Positions 25,265-35,376 of a DNA stretch of 64,000 nucleotides are shown piece by piece (position 1 is the first letter of the stretch; every line of letters starts with the position of its first letter). Origin of the DNA: Nocardia shimofusensis NBRC 100134 (GTDB taxonomy: Bacteria > Actinomycetota > Actinomycetes > Mycobacteriales > Mycobacteriaceae); assembly GCF_001613125.1 (NCBI RefSeq), contig NZ_BDBT01000009.1, forward strand, positions 1 through 64,000, given 5' to 3'. Below the pieces are notes generated by a model that had not been told where the DNA came from, searched no databases, and saw nothing but the letters and a program-made list of their open reading frames with translations. A program made the translations under genes and the position numbers.

Positions 25265-25943
25265 CGCGGATCACCACCAAGTCCTCGGTATCGGTCGTGG
25301 GGTCGATGCGACGGGTCGCCGACAGCCAGGCCGCGCGTGCTCGCAGGACCGGTCCGAACGGGACGGTCGCGCGGGCGACCACCGCGGTCTTCAAGCCGTG
25401 CTCGCGGAGCGCGTCGATGGTCCGATCGGGGTCCGACAGGGCCGAGTGCACGATGAGGGCGGTGCCGCGTGGCGCGAGCGCCGAGGGCACCAGCGCGCAG
25501 AACCGATCCAGTAATGCGCGACCGTCCGCGCCGGCGTCCCAGGCGCGGGCGGCGCCGACCGGGGTGTCGTGCGGGGCGGGGACGTAGGGCGGATTGGCGA
25601 CTACCAGGTCGTAGGGGCGACGGCCGAAGACCGAGGCGAAATCCCCGCAGTGGACCTCGGCGGAGACGCCGCGCAGGTGCAGGTTCACCCAGGCCGCGGC
25701 GGTTGCGCGGCGCGAGATGTCGACGGCGGTGACCGTCGCCGCGCCGATCCGCGCGGCGGCGATCGCGAGCGCGCCGGTACCGGTGAAGACGTCGAGAGCG
25801 TGTGCGCCGCGCGGAATGCCCGCTTCGGCCAGGGCGTGCGCCAGCAGCCAGGTGTCGGCTTGCGGCGGATAGACCCCCGGGGGACGCAGCAGAGTTCGCC
25901 GGGGGATGCGCAGGGGGTTGTGCATGTGCAGCGGGTTATGCAT
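25245..25943 (-). CDS. Class I SAM-dependent methyltransferase (HemK/PrmC-like)
   Basis: 232 residues. SAM motif LDVFTGTGALAIAAARIG near residue 45, acidic VTAVDIS, and the NPPY catalytic motif in DLVVANPPYVPAP, as in enzymes that methylate glutamine side chains or bases. It lacks the N-terminal release-factor-binding domain of PrmC, so a different target is likely. ATG 25943 is placed by AAGGAGCG; the frame could begin 15 bases earlier. It overlaps both neighbours, so all three genes of this trio are co-translated. Confidence 0.8.
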   Translation of the reverse strand: MHNPLHMHNPLRIPRRTLLRPPGVYPPQADTWLLAHALAEAGIPRGAHALDVFTGTGALAIAAARIGAATVTAVDISRRATAAAWVNLHLRGVSAEVHCGDFASVFGRRPYDLVVANPPYVPAPHDTPVGAARAWDAGADGRALLDRFCALVPSALAPRGTALIVHSALSDPDRTIDALREHGLKTAVVARATVPFGPVLRARAAWLSATRRIDPTTDTEDLVVIRGDRIRR

Positions 25944-26934
25944 CGATCGCTCCTTCACGCAGCGAACTGCGACCGGCTCGCCAGGCCTCGAGCACGTGAT
26001 CGGCGAAGCGGTCCTCGAGGAAATTCGTGACCTGGATCCCGAAGGTCACCGAGGCACGCAGGTCGGGCTCCCTGGCGAGCAGGTCGCCGATGACGCCGGT
26101 GCGCATGACTTGTTCGTGAACCGCATCGGCTTCCACGTGTTCGGCGAAGAACCGCACGCACGCCGGGGCGGCCTCGAACCGGCGCAGGGCCTCGACCATC
26201 CGCTTGGAGCCGGGTGGCGAGGTGATCTCGACGCTCGCGAAATGCCCGACCAGCGCGCCGCGATGCACGCGGTGCAGGCCGAACAACGACATCATGTTGA
26301 CCAGGGCCAGCATCGGCGCGCCGACATCGTCCAGGTAGTGCAGATACCCCGGATCCAGCCCAGCCCCCGCCAGCAGATCGGCATACAGCTGCGCGTGCAC
26401 GCGGTCGCCATGGCCGCCGCCGAACTCGTCGAACTCGACCGCCACCAGCGAGGCCTTGGCCTGGCCGCGCAACCGCGGGATGACCCAGGCATAGGGATCG
26501 GCTTCCTTGTGGTGATAGATCGAGCGGTGCACGAAGTACTCGCGCACCTGCCACCACTGGCCGTGCTCGAGCAGGAATGCGCTGGTCCCGGACGGCTCAT
26601 CGGGGACGACGAGCAGCTGCTCCAGCTCGTGGTCCAGATCGTCGCCGCCGGGGACCGCCGCGCGCAGGGCCGCCAGGAACACCCGTTCCATCTCCGCGCG
26701 CAGGCCCAGCAGGCCCGGATCCCATTCCCATCCGGGATCGACGTCGGGGAAACCCTGGTAGTGCAGCTCATAGCAGGTATGCAGGGCCAGCTGCAGGTCG
26801 TCGCCGAAGGGGTCGGCCGTCTCCATCCGCGGCACCGCCGCCCCGGGGGATCGACCGAGCAGACCGATAACGGCATCCGAGAGCGGGCCCCGCGCGGCCG
26901 GGAGCGTCGGCGGCGAGGCAACGGCGATGGTCAT
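25936..26934 (-). CDS. Haem-oxygenase-like diiron protein (iron-containing redox enzyme family)
   Basis: 332 residues, all helical. Possible iron ligands sit in ELHYQGFPDVDPGWEW, REYFVHRSIYHHKEADPYAW, EFDEFGGGHGDRVHAQLY and FFAEHVEADAVHEQ, the pattern of the haem-oxygenase-like domain that binds two irons and activates oxygen on lipids or amino acids. GGGGGATTCCCG precedes ATG 26934. It is first in the trio with a methyltransferase and a CDGSH electron carrier, a plausible redox partner. The substrate is unknown. Confidence 0.82.
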   Translation of the reverse strand: MTIAVASPPTLPAARGPLSDAVIGLLGRSPGAAVPRMETADPFGDDLQLALHTCYELHYQGFPDVDPGWEWDPGLLGLRAEMERVFLAALRAAVPGGDDLDHELEQLLVVPDEPSGTSAFLLEHGQWWQVREYFVHRSIYHHKEADPYAWVIPRLRGQAKASLVAVEFDEFGGGHGDRVHAQLYADLLAGAGLDPGYLHYLDDVGAPMLALVNMMSLFGLHRVHRGALVGHFASVEITSPPGSKRMVEALRRFEAAPACVRFFAEHVEADAVHEQVMRTGVIGDLLAREPDLRASVTFGIQVTNFLEDRFADHVLEAWRAGRSSLREGAIDA

Positions 26935-27082
26935 CGGGAATCCCCCTGCCGAAGAATGTGATCATGCAAACTGGTCGGGCAATACCCGGCGACAGCGTGG
27001 CGAAACGGGCGAAAACGGTGGTCACGGCAGTAGCGGGCGCATCCACCCGGCCCGGCCCGGTGGCGGGGGCTTGCGAGTCCGC

Positions 27083-27922
27083 TCAGAGGATCGGTCGCCC
27101 GCCGGTGACGGCGATACGCGCACCGGAGATGTAACTGCCGTCGTCGGAGGCCAGCAGCACGTAGGTCTGGGCCAGTTCCGCGGGCTGACCGGCCCGGCCG
27201 AGCGGCACGTCGTCACCGAAGCCGGAGACCTTCTCCGGGGGCATGGTGGAGGGAATGAGCGGTGTCCAGATCGGGCCGGGCGCGACGCTGTTGACACGAA
27301 TTCCGCGCTCACCGAGCAATTGCGCGAGGCTGGCCGAGAAGTTCGCGATGGCCGCCTTGGTGGCGGCATAAGGCGCCAGCGTCGGGGAAGGCATATCGGA
27401 GTTCACCGAGGAGCTGCCGATGATGGACCCGCCCGCGGGCATGTGCGGCAGCGCCGCCTTCACCAGGGAGAAGTAGGCGCCGACATTCACCTTGAAGGTG
27501 TAGTCGAATTCCTCGTCGCTGATCTCTTCGATCGTCTCGTGGGTCATCTGATAGGCCGCATTGCTGACCAGGACGTCGATCTTCCCGAATTCCTGGACCG
27601 CGCGGTCGACGACAGCGCGGCCGTGCGCGGGATCGGCGAGATCACCCGGAACCAGGACTGCGCGCCGACCCGCCTGCTCGACCAGCGTGGCGACCTCCTT
27701 CGCGTCCTCGTCCTCGTCGAGGTAGGAAATCAGCACGTCCGCGCCCTCGCGCGCGAAAGCGATCGCCACGGCGCGGCCGATACCGCTGTCGGCGCCGGTG
27801 ATCACCGTGGACTTGCCGGTCATTTTCCCCGACCCTCGGTAACTGTGCTCTCCGCAATCGGGCACCGGCGACATCCGCGACTGCACACCGGGCACTTTCT
27901 GCTGTTGTTCGGGAAAACCCAT
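27083..27922 (-). CDS. Short-chain dehydrogenase, general-stress type (GSP39/YghA-like)
   Basis: 279 residues. An unusual Gln/Pro-rich N-terminal extension with PEQQQKVPGVQSRM, then the NADP fold TGADSGIGRAVAIAFA near residue 42, the NAA motif, and the YAATK catalytic Tyr/Lys with Ser upstream. The extension is typical of the stress-induced glucose/ribitol-dehydrogenase-like SDRs. GAGGAGGACACC before ATG 27922 confirms that the extension is translated. It opens the stress island. Confidence 0.85.
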   Translation of the reverse strand: MGFPEQQQKVPGVQSRMSPVPDCGEHSYRGSGKMTGKSTVITGADSGIGRAVAIAFAREGADVLISYLDEDEDAKEVATLVEQAGRRAVLVPGDLADPAHGRAVVDRAVQEFGKIDVLVSNAAYQMTHETIEEISDEEFDYTFKVNVGAYFSLVKAALPHMPAGGSIIGSSSVNSDMPSPTLAPYAATKAAIANFSASLAQLLGERGIRVNSVAPGPIWTPLIPSTMPPEKVSGFGDDVPLGRAGQPAELAQTYVLLASDDGSYISGARIAVTGGRPIL

Positions 27923-28122
27923 GGTGTCCTCCTCTGCGACGTTGCACCGGTCCTACCCCGCATACGGGCGCTCAACCGGAATGGCCGCGGCGGCCGGCGC
28001 ACAGCCGGGAGTGACCGGAGCCACCACGAATCGCGCAGCGGATCTGTTGGCGCCGTGGATATTCGGGTATCGCCGTGACAGGACACAAGCGTGCCGGGTT
28101 TCGACACCGAGGAGATGATCTG

Positions 28123-28281
28123 ATGAACGCCTCCACCATGACCACCCGAAATGCGAACTCCCGAATCGCCAGGCACGAAGAGGTGGCCGAATGCTTCGGC
28201 ACGTGGCGCTCGGGCTACGCCGTCATGGCGCTGTGGATCACCCTCGTCGTCGCCGCGAGCCTGGTCCTGGCCGTCGTGTAG
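28123..28281 (+). CDS. Small single-span membrane protein
   Basis: 52 residues, too short for most gene finders. A soluble basic start (TTRNANSRIARHEEVAECFGTW) and one membrane helix (AVMALWITLVVAASLVLAVV) at the C-terminus. GAGGAG lies upstream of ATG 28123. Function unknown; it precedes another small membrane protein by 100 bases. Confidence 0.55.
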   Translation: MNASTMTTRNANSRIARHEEVAECFGTWRSGYAVMALWITLVVAASLVLAVV

Positions 28282-28381
28282 GCCCGAGCGATTGTGACGA
28301 GGATTTTCCGCCCGCACGGTTTGCCCTGTTCGAAACGGTCAAGACCGGAGATACGGCGGAACAGTTCGAAGGAGATGCGCT

Positions 28382-28714
28382 ATGTCAGATCTCGGAGCGA
28401 CCAACGACCCCAACCGTGCCTCCGTCCCCCCTGGCAACGAGGGTTTCCCGGACCATGCCCGTACCTCGCGCAGCCACGCGGGCGAGGGCATCGAAGACAG
28501 CTACAACCTTCCCGGCATCATCATGTTCGCGCTGGGCATCGTCGCGCTCGGACTGACCTTGACCGCGGCCGCCTACGGATTCGGCGGGTGGGTGATCATC
28601 GGCGCGGTGGTGTGCGCGGTCGGCCTGCTCGGCGGCTCGGCCTGGATCCTGCTCGAACATCGCCGGGTCAAGGCGAAGGAAGGGCTTTCCCTGACCGATC
28701 AGGCCGGGCACTGA
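28382..28714 (+). CDS. Two-helix membrane protein of unknown function
   Basis: 110 residues. A hydrophilic N-terminal 45 residues, then IIMFALGIVALGLTLTAAAYG and WVIIGAVVCAVGLLGGSAWIL with a short basic tail. GAAGGAGATGCGCT before ATG 28382 is a strong start. Similar small proteins with this plan occur beside stress genes in nocardiae and rhodococci. Convergent with the desaturase 45 bases away. Confidence 0.7.
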   Translation: MSDLGATNDPNRASVPPGNEGFPDHARTSRSHAGEGIEDSYNLPGIIMFALGIVALGLTLTAAAYGFGGWVIIGAVVCAVGLLGGSAWILLEHRRVKAKEGLSLTDQAGH

Positions 28715-28759
28715 TCGCCGGTCCGCCGGGTCGATCGCAGGTCGGTGGGACCGGGCCGC

Positions 28760-29959
28760 TCACCGCCGCATGGCGGTGAGCAGGCCGGCGCGGACGGTGG
28801 AGTCCGGCCCCTCCGCCGGGCCGGTCGTGCCGCCGAGGGCGAACTTCTTCTCCGAAGCGGTCTCGGGTGCGTCGTCGGAGGTGGCGATCAGCAGTCTGTC
28901 CGGCAGGGCCAGCTTGTGGATGGTGCGCAGGGCAAGCAGGTACTGCCGCAGAAGTGATCCCGTGGTGTACGGCAGGTTGTAGCGCGCGCACAATTCCCGT
29001 ACCTCGATCGCGATCTCCGGGTAGCGGTTGCAGGGCAGATCGGGGAACAGGTGGTGCTCGATCTGGTGACTGAGGTGTCCGCTGAGGAATGCCAGCACCG
29101 GACCCGCACGGAAATTCGCGGAGCCGAGCAACTGGCGCAGATACCATTGCCCCTTGGTCTCGTGTTCGAGCACCGACGGCGCGAATTTCTCGGCTCCGTC
29201 GGGGAAATGGCCGCAGAAGATCACGACATAGGCCCACACGTTGCGAACGAGGTTCGCGCAGATGTCGGCTGTCAGTGTGCGCCGCCACCGACGACCACTC
29301 AGGGCGGGAAACAGCAGGTAGTCCTTGCCCATCTGACGCGCGACCTTGACCGCGAGCGCGCGGGTTTCCGCTGCCTTGCCGGTGGCGGTGCCGACGCGTT
29401 CGTGCTCGGAGTACAGGTCGTGCAGCGCGATTCCCCATTCGAAGAACAGCGCGAGCACGATATTGCGCAGCGGCTGGAACAGATGCTCGAGCCGCCACGG
29501 CTCGTCGCGGGTCACCCGCAGCACACCGAAGCCGACGTCGTCGTCCATGCCCACCACATTGGTGAAGACGTGATGGCGATAGTTGTGCGAATAGCGCCAT
29601 TGCGCGGAGGCGCCGACCATGTCCCATTCCCAGGTGCCGGAATGGATTTCGGGATCGTTCATCCAGTCCCACTGGCCGTGCCCGACGTTGTGGCCGATCT
29701 CCATGTTCTCCACGCTCTTGGCCAGCGCGAGCATCGCCGTACCCGCTGCCCAGCCCGAACGCTTGCGGGTGAGGCCGATGGTCAACCGGGCCGCGACTTC
29801 GAGGCAGCGCTGGAACGCGATCGTGCGATGGATGTAGCGCGCGTCCCGGCTGCCCCGGCTCGCGGTCACTTCGGCGCGAATGCGGTCGAGTTCCGCGCCG
29901 AAGGCTTCGATGTCCTCGTCGCTCAGATGGGCGTATGCCGCGACCCGGGTGATTGCCAT
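28760..29959 (-). CDS. Membrane fatty-acid desaturase (DesA3-like)
   Basis: 399 residues. Three histidine boxes: HNVGH (near residue 90), HNYRHH (near 127) and HQIEHHLFP (near 300), which ligate a diiron centre that oxidises acyl-CoA; hydrophobic segments separate them. It belongs to the front-end/acyl-CoA desaturase family, whose mycobacterial relative DesA3 makes oleoyl-CoA. ATG 29959 follows GAGGTCGGAGC; the open frame is longer, but the extension is Arg-rich and unlike the family. The divergent TetR gene, with matching operator sites, is its likely regulator. Confidence 0.88.
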   Translation of the reverse strand: MAITRVAAYAHLSDEDIEAFGAELDRIRAEVTASRGSRDARYIHRTIAFQRCLEVAARLTIGLTRKRSGWAAGTAMLALAKSVENMEIGHNVGHGQWDWMNDPEIHSGTWEWDMVGASAQWRYSHNYRHHVFTNVVGMDDDVGFGVLRVTRDEPWRLEHLFQPLRNIVLALFFEWGIALHDLYSEHERVGTATGKAAETRALAVKVARQMGKDYLLFPALSGRRWRRTLTADICANLVRNVWAYVVIFCGHFPDGAEKFAPSVLEHETKGQWYLRQLLGSANFRAGPVLAFLSGHLSHQIEHHLFPDLPCNRYPEIAIEVRELCARYNLPYTTGSLLRQYLLALRTIHKLALPDRLLIATSDDAPETASEKKFALGGTTGPAEGPDSTVRAGLLTAMRR

Positions 29960-30098
29960 GCTCCGACCTCGTTTTCTGCCTCGTTTCGCCGACGCCGATC
30001 CAACGAACCGCCGTGTGCGAATACCATGCGAGCGCGACACGGCAGGCGGTATCTATAAGCCCTGTACTCCCAGCGTAGAGGCCGCGGCCGCCGATTAT

Positions 30099-30122
30099 CT
30101 ACAGCGTAGAGTTGAACTGTAG
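30099..30122. promoter_or_regulatory. Operator-like sites upstream of the desaturase
   Basis: CTACAGCGTAG (30099-30109) is a perfect CTAC-N3-GTAG palindrome, and CTACAG pairs with CTGTAG at 30117-30122. A half copy CAGCGTAGAG lies at 30071-30080. A matching CTACAACGTTG occurs in front of the TetR gene at 31101-31111. Confidence 0.5.
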
Positions 30123-30193
30123 GCCAACATGTGAACGGTACCGCGGAGACGAGCCGAGCGGCCGTTCGCGCGGCGGTGAGAGGAGTGCCGGTC

Positions 30194-30355
30194 ATGACGC
30201 GGCACGAAGACTCCGTGATTCTCGATCGTGACCCCGACCCAGACGGAAAGCCCGCGCAGGACAGGGAACAGGTGGCGGTGCGGGCGGCTGTCGGTGTCGC
30301 GGATCGCGCGGCGCACCAGCGGTGGGATACCGACGGCGGGGACGCCGGTCGCTGA
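30194..30355 (+). CDS. Short hypothetical protein
   Basis: 53 codons from ATG 30194 behind GAGAGGAGTG; the product is hydrophilic and acidic (RHEDSVILDRDPDPDGKPAQ) with no family match I know. It ends 4 bases before the convergent TetR gene and starts in the desaturase upstream region. It may be a true small gene or chance. Confidence 0.3.
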   Translation: MTRHEDSVILDRDPDPDGKPAQDREQVAVRAAVGVADRAAHQRWDTDGGDAGR

Positions 30356-30359
30356 TCGG

Positions 30360-31070
30360 TCAGCGGTGCTCGCCCGCCGGGCCCCCGAGGCCGGCGAGCA
30401 GGATGTCCAGCCCTCGTTCCAGCTCGGCCGCCCCGTCGTAGGCGGCCAGCGCCGCAGCGAGGCCGCGCAGCAGCGGGAATTCGCCGATCGGCAGACGGTA
30501 CAGGCCCAGGCGCAGCACCTCGTCGGTCTCGTCCGGCCGCTCGACGACCTCCTGCAGTTCGTTGAGCACATGGCCGTAGAGAAAGCCGAAGACGGCGCGG
30601 TAGATGTGCAGCGCGTCGACTCCGGAGAATCCCGCGCGGGTCAGCAGCGCGAGAATGTCTTCCACCGGCCGCACCACCGCGTGCGGTCGCAGGCCGAGGG
30701 GGGTGGCCAACGGCCGCGTCACCAGCAGCGGGACCGCGTTGGGGTGCTCGAGCGCCAGCCGCCGGAAATCGCGGGCGACCGTCCTGAGCTGCTCTGCCCA
30801 GTCCGGATCCGACGGATCGACTCGCAGGCGCGCGAGGATGATCTCGGCGACGCCGTCGAGCACCGCCGCCTTGTTCGGCAGGTGCCGGTAGATCACCATC
30901 GGGTCGCGCCGGACCGCCTCGGCCAGCCGTCGCATGGACAGTCCGTCGATGCCGTCCCGGTCGATGATCGCCAATGCCGCGGCCAGCACGGCATCCCTGG
31001 TCACCGGGGCTTCGCCCCGCCGATCCTCGCCCGTTCGCCGGCGGCTTCGCTCGGCGGGCATCTTCACCAC
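30360..31070 (-). CDS. TetR-family transcriptional regulator
   Basis: 236 residues. The helix-turn-helix LSMRRLAEAVRRDPMVIYRHLPNK lies near residues 45-68, and the C-terminal ligand domain resembles the TetR_C_1 class. It lies between the desaturase (same strand) and DUF5994-katE (opposite strand). CTAC-N3-GTAG-like sites in both promoters suggest it represses itself and the neighbours and responds to a hydrophobic ligand such as acyl-CoA. Confidence 0.82.
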   Translation of the reverse strand: MVKMPAERSRRRTGEDRRGEAPVTRDAVLAAALAIIDRDGIDGLSMRRLAEAVRRDPMVIYRHLPNKAAVLDGVAEIILARLRVDPSDPDWAEQLRTVARDFRRLALEHPNAVPLLVTRPLATPLGLRPHAVVRPVEDILALLTRAGFSGVDALHIYRAVFGFLYGHVLNELQEVVERPDETDEVLRLGLYRLPIGEFPLLRGLAAALAAYDGAAELERGLDILLAGLGGPAGEHR

Positions 31071-31094
31071 GGTGACTCCTGACCTCGTTGCGAC

Positions 31095-31137
31095 GTAGGT
31101 CTACAACGTTGACATACCGACCCCGGTGACGTCTACT
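31095..31137 (+). promoter_or_regulatory. Divergent promoter with TetR-type operator
   Basis: GTAGGTCTAC (31095-31104) and CTACAACGTTG (31101-31111) overlap a plus-strand TTGACA (31109-31114) followed after 17 bases by TCTACT (31132-31137). A repressor bound here would block both TetR and DUF5994 transcription. Confidence 0.5.
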
Positions 31138-31163
31138 GAAAGAACAAGGAAGGTAGTGACACC

Positions 31164-31637
31164 GTGACCGGAACCAGCCCCGTCCCCAGCCATGTCGAGA
31201 CACGCGAGGGATCGGCCGTCTCTTCCGTCGCGCAGCCGTTCGGCAGCCCCACCCGCACCCCCAGGGTGCTGCTGAGCAGCCCCGAGGACTCGCTCGGCCT
31301 GGTCGACGGCGCCTGGTGGCCGCGAACCGACAATCTCACCTCCGAACTCCACGACCTGGTGAGCGCGGTGACTCCGCAGCTGGGGCCCATTGCCCGGATC
31401 TCCTTCGACTGGAACGTCTTCAGCGCGAATCAGCGCCGTATCGATCGCGAGGACGGCATCGAGGTCACCGGCCCCGACGCCGATCAGTCCGCCGATGTCA
31501 TCCGTCTGTCCGGTCGGCAGGGTGCGCAGCTGGACCTGTTCGTCATCGCGGCCGACACCCCGCCCGAGCTGGCCGACCAACGCATGCGGGAGTTGCTCGG
31601 GACCGCCCCGGACATCCCGTGGACCGCCGCGGACTGA
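31164..31637 (+). CDS. DUF5994 family protein
   Basis: 157 residues with LGLVDGAWWPRTDNLTSELHDL and ARISFDWNVF, the conserved core of DUF5994, a small actinobacterial family of unknown function often near stress genes. GTG 31164 has AAGGAAGG upstream. It probably shares a transcript with the catalase 127 bases downstream. Confidence 0.75.
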   Translation: MTGTSPVPSHVETREGSAVSSVAQPFGSPTRTPRVLLSSPEDSLGLVDGAWWPRTDNLTSELHDLVSAVTPQLGPIARISFDWNVFSANQRRIDREDGIEVTGPDADQSADVIRLSGRQGAQLDLFVIAADTPPELADQRMRELLGTAPDIPWTAAD

Positions 31638-31764
31638 CCCGTCCTCACGGTGATCACCGGCTGATTGCGCCGCATCGAACCGGGTAGTGCCTCTCTGCGT
31701 CGATCGGCCGGGCATCGCGCCCGGCCGCCCAATGTGTCCAGGGAACTGGTAGAGAGGTGTGACG

Positions 31765-33900
<2,136 letters not shown>

Positions 33901-33911
33901 CCTGTCCGTCG

Positions 33912-33942
33912 ACGGGGCCGACGAGAACGTCGTCGGCCCCGT
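33912..33942. terminator. Terminator between katE and arsR
   Basis: Perfect 13-bp stem ACGGGGCCGACGA/TCGTCGGCCCCGT with a 5-base loop, located between convergent genes, so it probably serves both. Confidence 0.85.
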
Positions 33943-33981
33943 TGCCGTGCCCGTAGGGACGCAGGAGTGCCGAGCGAACAG

Positions 33982-34341
33982 TCAGGTGCAGCAGTTGGGG
34001 TCGAGGACCAGGCGCAGGGCGTCGAGGGCCTCGCGCCGGGCGCGGTGGAAGACGTTCATGCCACGACGCTCCGAAGCCACCATGCCGGCTTTCCGCAGCT
34101 GTCCGAGGTGATGGCTGACGGTGGATTCGGCCAGGCCGACGCCGGTGGCGAGATCGCAGGTGCAGACCTCCCCGTCGTCGGTGGTGAGCAGGATCGACAT
34201 GAGCTTGATCCGGACCGGGTCGGCCAGGGCCTTGAGCCGCAAGGCGATCTCCAGTGCTGCCTCGTCGGCCATCGGCGCCGCGGAGACCGGGGCGCAGCAG
34301 ACGGGAGCGGAGAGGTCGAGGACGGGCAGCGCCTTGGGCAT
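33982..34341 (-). CDS. arsR: ArsR-family metalloregulator
   Basis: 119 residues. Winged-helix with EVCTCDLATGVGLAESTVSHHLGQL, where CTC on helix 3 resembles the arsenite-binding cysteines of ArsR/CmtR proteins; further Cys pairs occur at VCCAPV (near residue 15) and NCCT (end). It should repress until As(III), Cd or Pb binds. It is divergent from the ArsI/CadI gene, and two identical palindromes stand between them. Confidence 0.88.
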   Translation of the reverse strand: MPKALPVLDLSAPVCCAPVSAAPMADEAALEIALRLKALADPVRIKLMSILLTTDDGEVCTCDLATGVGLAESTVSHHLGQLRKAGMVASERRGMNVFHRARREALDALRLVLDPNCCT

Positions 34342-34364
34342 GATCCGATCCTATCCACCTTGTT

Positions 34365-34416
34365 GACATATGTCGAAAAGGTGGAAGGCTGAACGCGTAC
34401 CCATTCGACATATGTC
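34365..34416. promoter_or_regulatory. Two GACATATGTC operators for ArsR
   Basis: The 10-bp palindrome GACATATGTC occurs at 34365-34374 and 34407-34416, exactly 42 bp apart (four helical turns), with flanks TTGACATATGTCGAA and TTCGACATATGTCAC that mirror each other. The first overlaps a TTGACA -35 box; the second lies 20 bases before the ArsI start. Confidence 0.85.
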
Positions 34417-34435
34417 ACACACCCTGGAGGACGTC

Positions 34436-34921
34436 ATGTCACGCACACAACTCGCACTCAACGTCGACGACCTGCAGACCGCGGTCACGTTCTACTCGAA
34501 GCTCTTCGGCACCGAGCCCGCGAAACTGAAGCCGGGTTACGCCAATTTCGCGATCGCGGACCCGCCGCTGAAGCTGGTCCTGCTCGAGAATCCCGGCAAG
34601 GGCGGCACCATCAATCATCTGGGGGTCGAGGTGGAGTCCTCGGCGAAGGTGCACGAGGAGATCGCTCGCCTCACCGAGGAAGGGCTGTTCACCGAGGAGG
34701 AGATCGGCACCACGTGTTGCTTCGCCACCCAGGACAAGGTGTGGGTGACCGGGCCCGCGGGGGAGAAGTGGGAGGTCTACACGGTGCTCGCCGATTCGGA
34801 GACCTTCGGTTCGAGTCCGCAGCATCTCGACGATCCCGCGACCGCCGAGGGCGGCGTCTGCTGCGGCACCGCGCAGGCTTCCGCCGACAAGCCGGAGCCC
34901 GCCGCCTCCTCCTGCTGCTGA
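34436..34921 (+). CDS. ArsI/CadI-family vicinal-oxygen-chelate metalloprotein
   Basis: 161 residues. RTQLALNVDDLQTAVTFYSKLFG starts the glyoxalase/dioxygenase-like fold; NHLGVEVES supplies a metal His, and TTCCFATQDKVWVTGP carries the vicinal Cys pair that binds trivalent arsenic in ArsI, with Glu in KWEVYTVL. ArsI cleaves the C-As bond of methylarsenite; CadI is the cadmium-induced mycobacterial relative. The tail adds two more Cys pairs (VCCG, SSCC). Ribosome site CTGGAGG. Cd or As response is expected; which metal cannot be told. Confidence 0.9.
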   Translation: MSRTQLALNVDDLQTAVTFYSKLFGTEPAKLKPGYANFAIADPPLKLVLLENPGKGGTINHLGVEVESSAKVHEEIARLTEEGLFTEEEIGTTCCFATQDKVWVTGPAGEKWEVYTVLADSETFGSSPQHLDDPATAEGGVCCGTAQASADKPEPAASSCC

Positions 34922-34926
34922 CCCTT

Positions 34927-34964
34927 CGGACGCCGCAGTGATCCGGCTCTCACGGCGGCGTCCG
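34927..34964 (+). terminator. Hairpin after the ArsI/CadI gene
   Basis: Perfect 10-bp stem CGGACGCCGC/GCGGCGTCCG with an 18-base loop, directly after the stop. Confidence 0.7.
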
Positions 34965-35026
34965 ATTGGGAACCGCGAGGCCGGGTAGGCATCTGTTGTC
35001 AGGGTCCTAACTATCTAGGAGGACAG

Positions 35027-35266
35027 ATGCCAGAACACACCAGCGGTATCAGCGAAGGCGTGGAAGGCGTCGTCGAGGACGTCAAAGGCAAGGCCAAGGA
35101 AGCCGCGGGGGCGGTGACCGGCAAGCATGATCTCGCCGAGGAAGGCCGCGCCCAGCAGGACAAGGCCGAGTCGCAGCGTAAGGCGGCGGAGAAAGAGGCC
35201 GCGGCCGAGAAGGCGCGCGCCAAGGCCGACGTCGACGAGGCACGTCAGGCTTCGCACCAGGACTGA
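35027..35266 (+). CDS. CsbD-family stress protein
   Basis: 79 residues: EGVVEDVKGKAKEAAGAVTG is the CsbD signature, followed by a charged helix of Ala, Glu and Lys. CsbD proteins are small, natively helical general-stress proteins induced at stationary phase. AGGAGGACAG before ATG 35027 is a near-perfect ribosome site. A 15-bp terminator follows. Confidence 0.88.
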   Translation: MPEHTSGISEGVEGVVEDVKGKAKEAAGAVTGKHDLAEEGRAQQDKAESQRKAAEKEAAAEKARAKADVDEARQASHQD

Positions 35267-35288
35267 CCCGGCCACCGGCTGGATTCGA

Positions 35289-35321
35289 GCGGGCCGCCGA
35301 CAGACCCTGTCGGCGGCCCGC
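35289..35321 (+). terminator. Strong hairpin after the CsbD gene
   Basis: Perfect 15-bp stem GCGGGCCGCCGACAG/CTGTCGGCGGCCCGC with a 3-base loop. Confidence 0.85.
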
Positions 35322-35376
35322 CGTCCTTGCCCCGAGCCGGGCCGAGCCCGACACCAGGGTTGATCGAGGAGGATTC

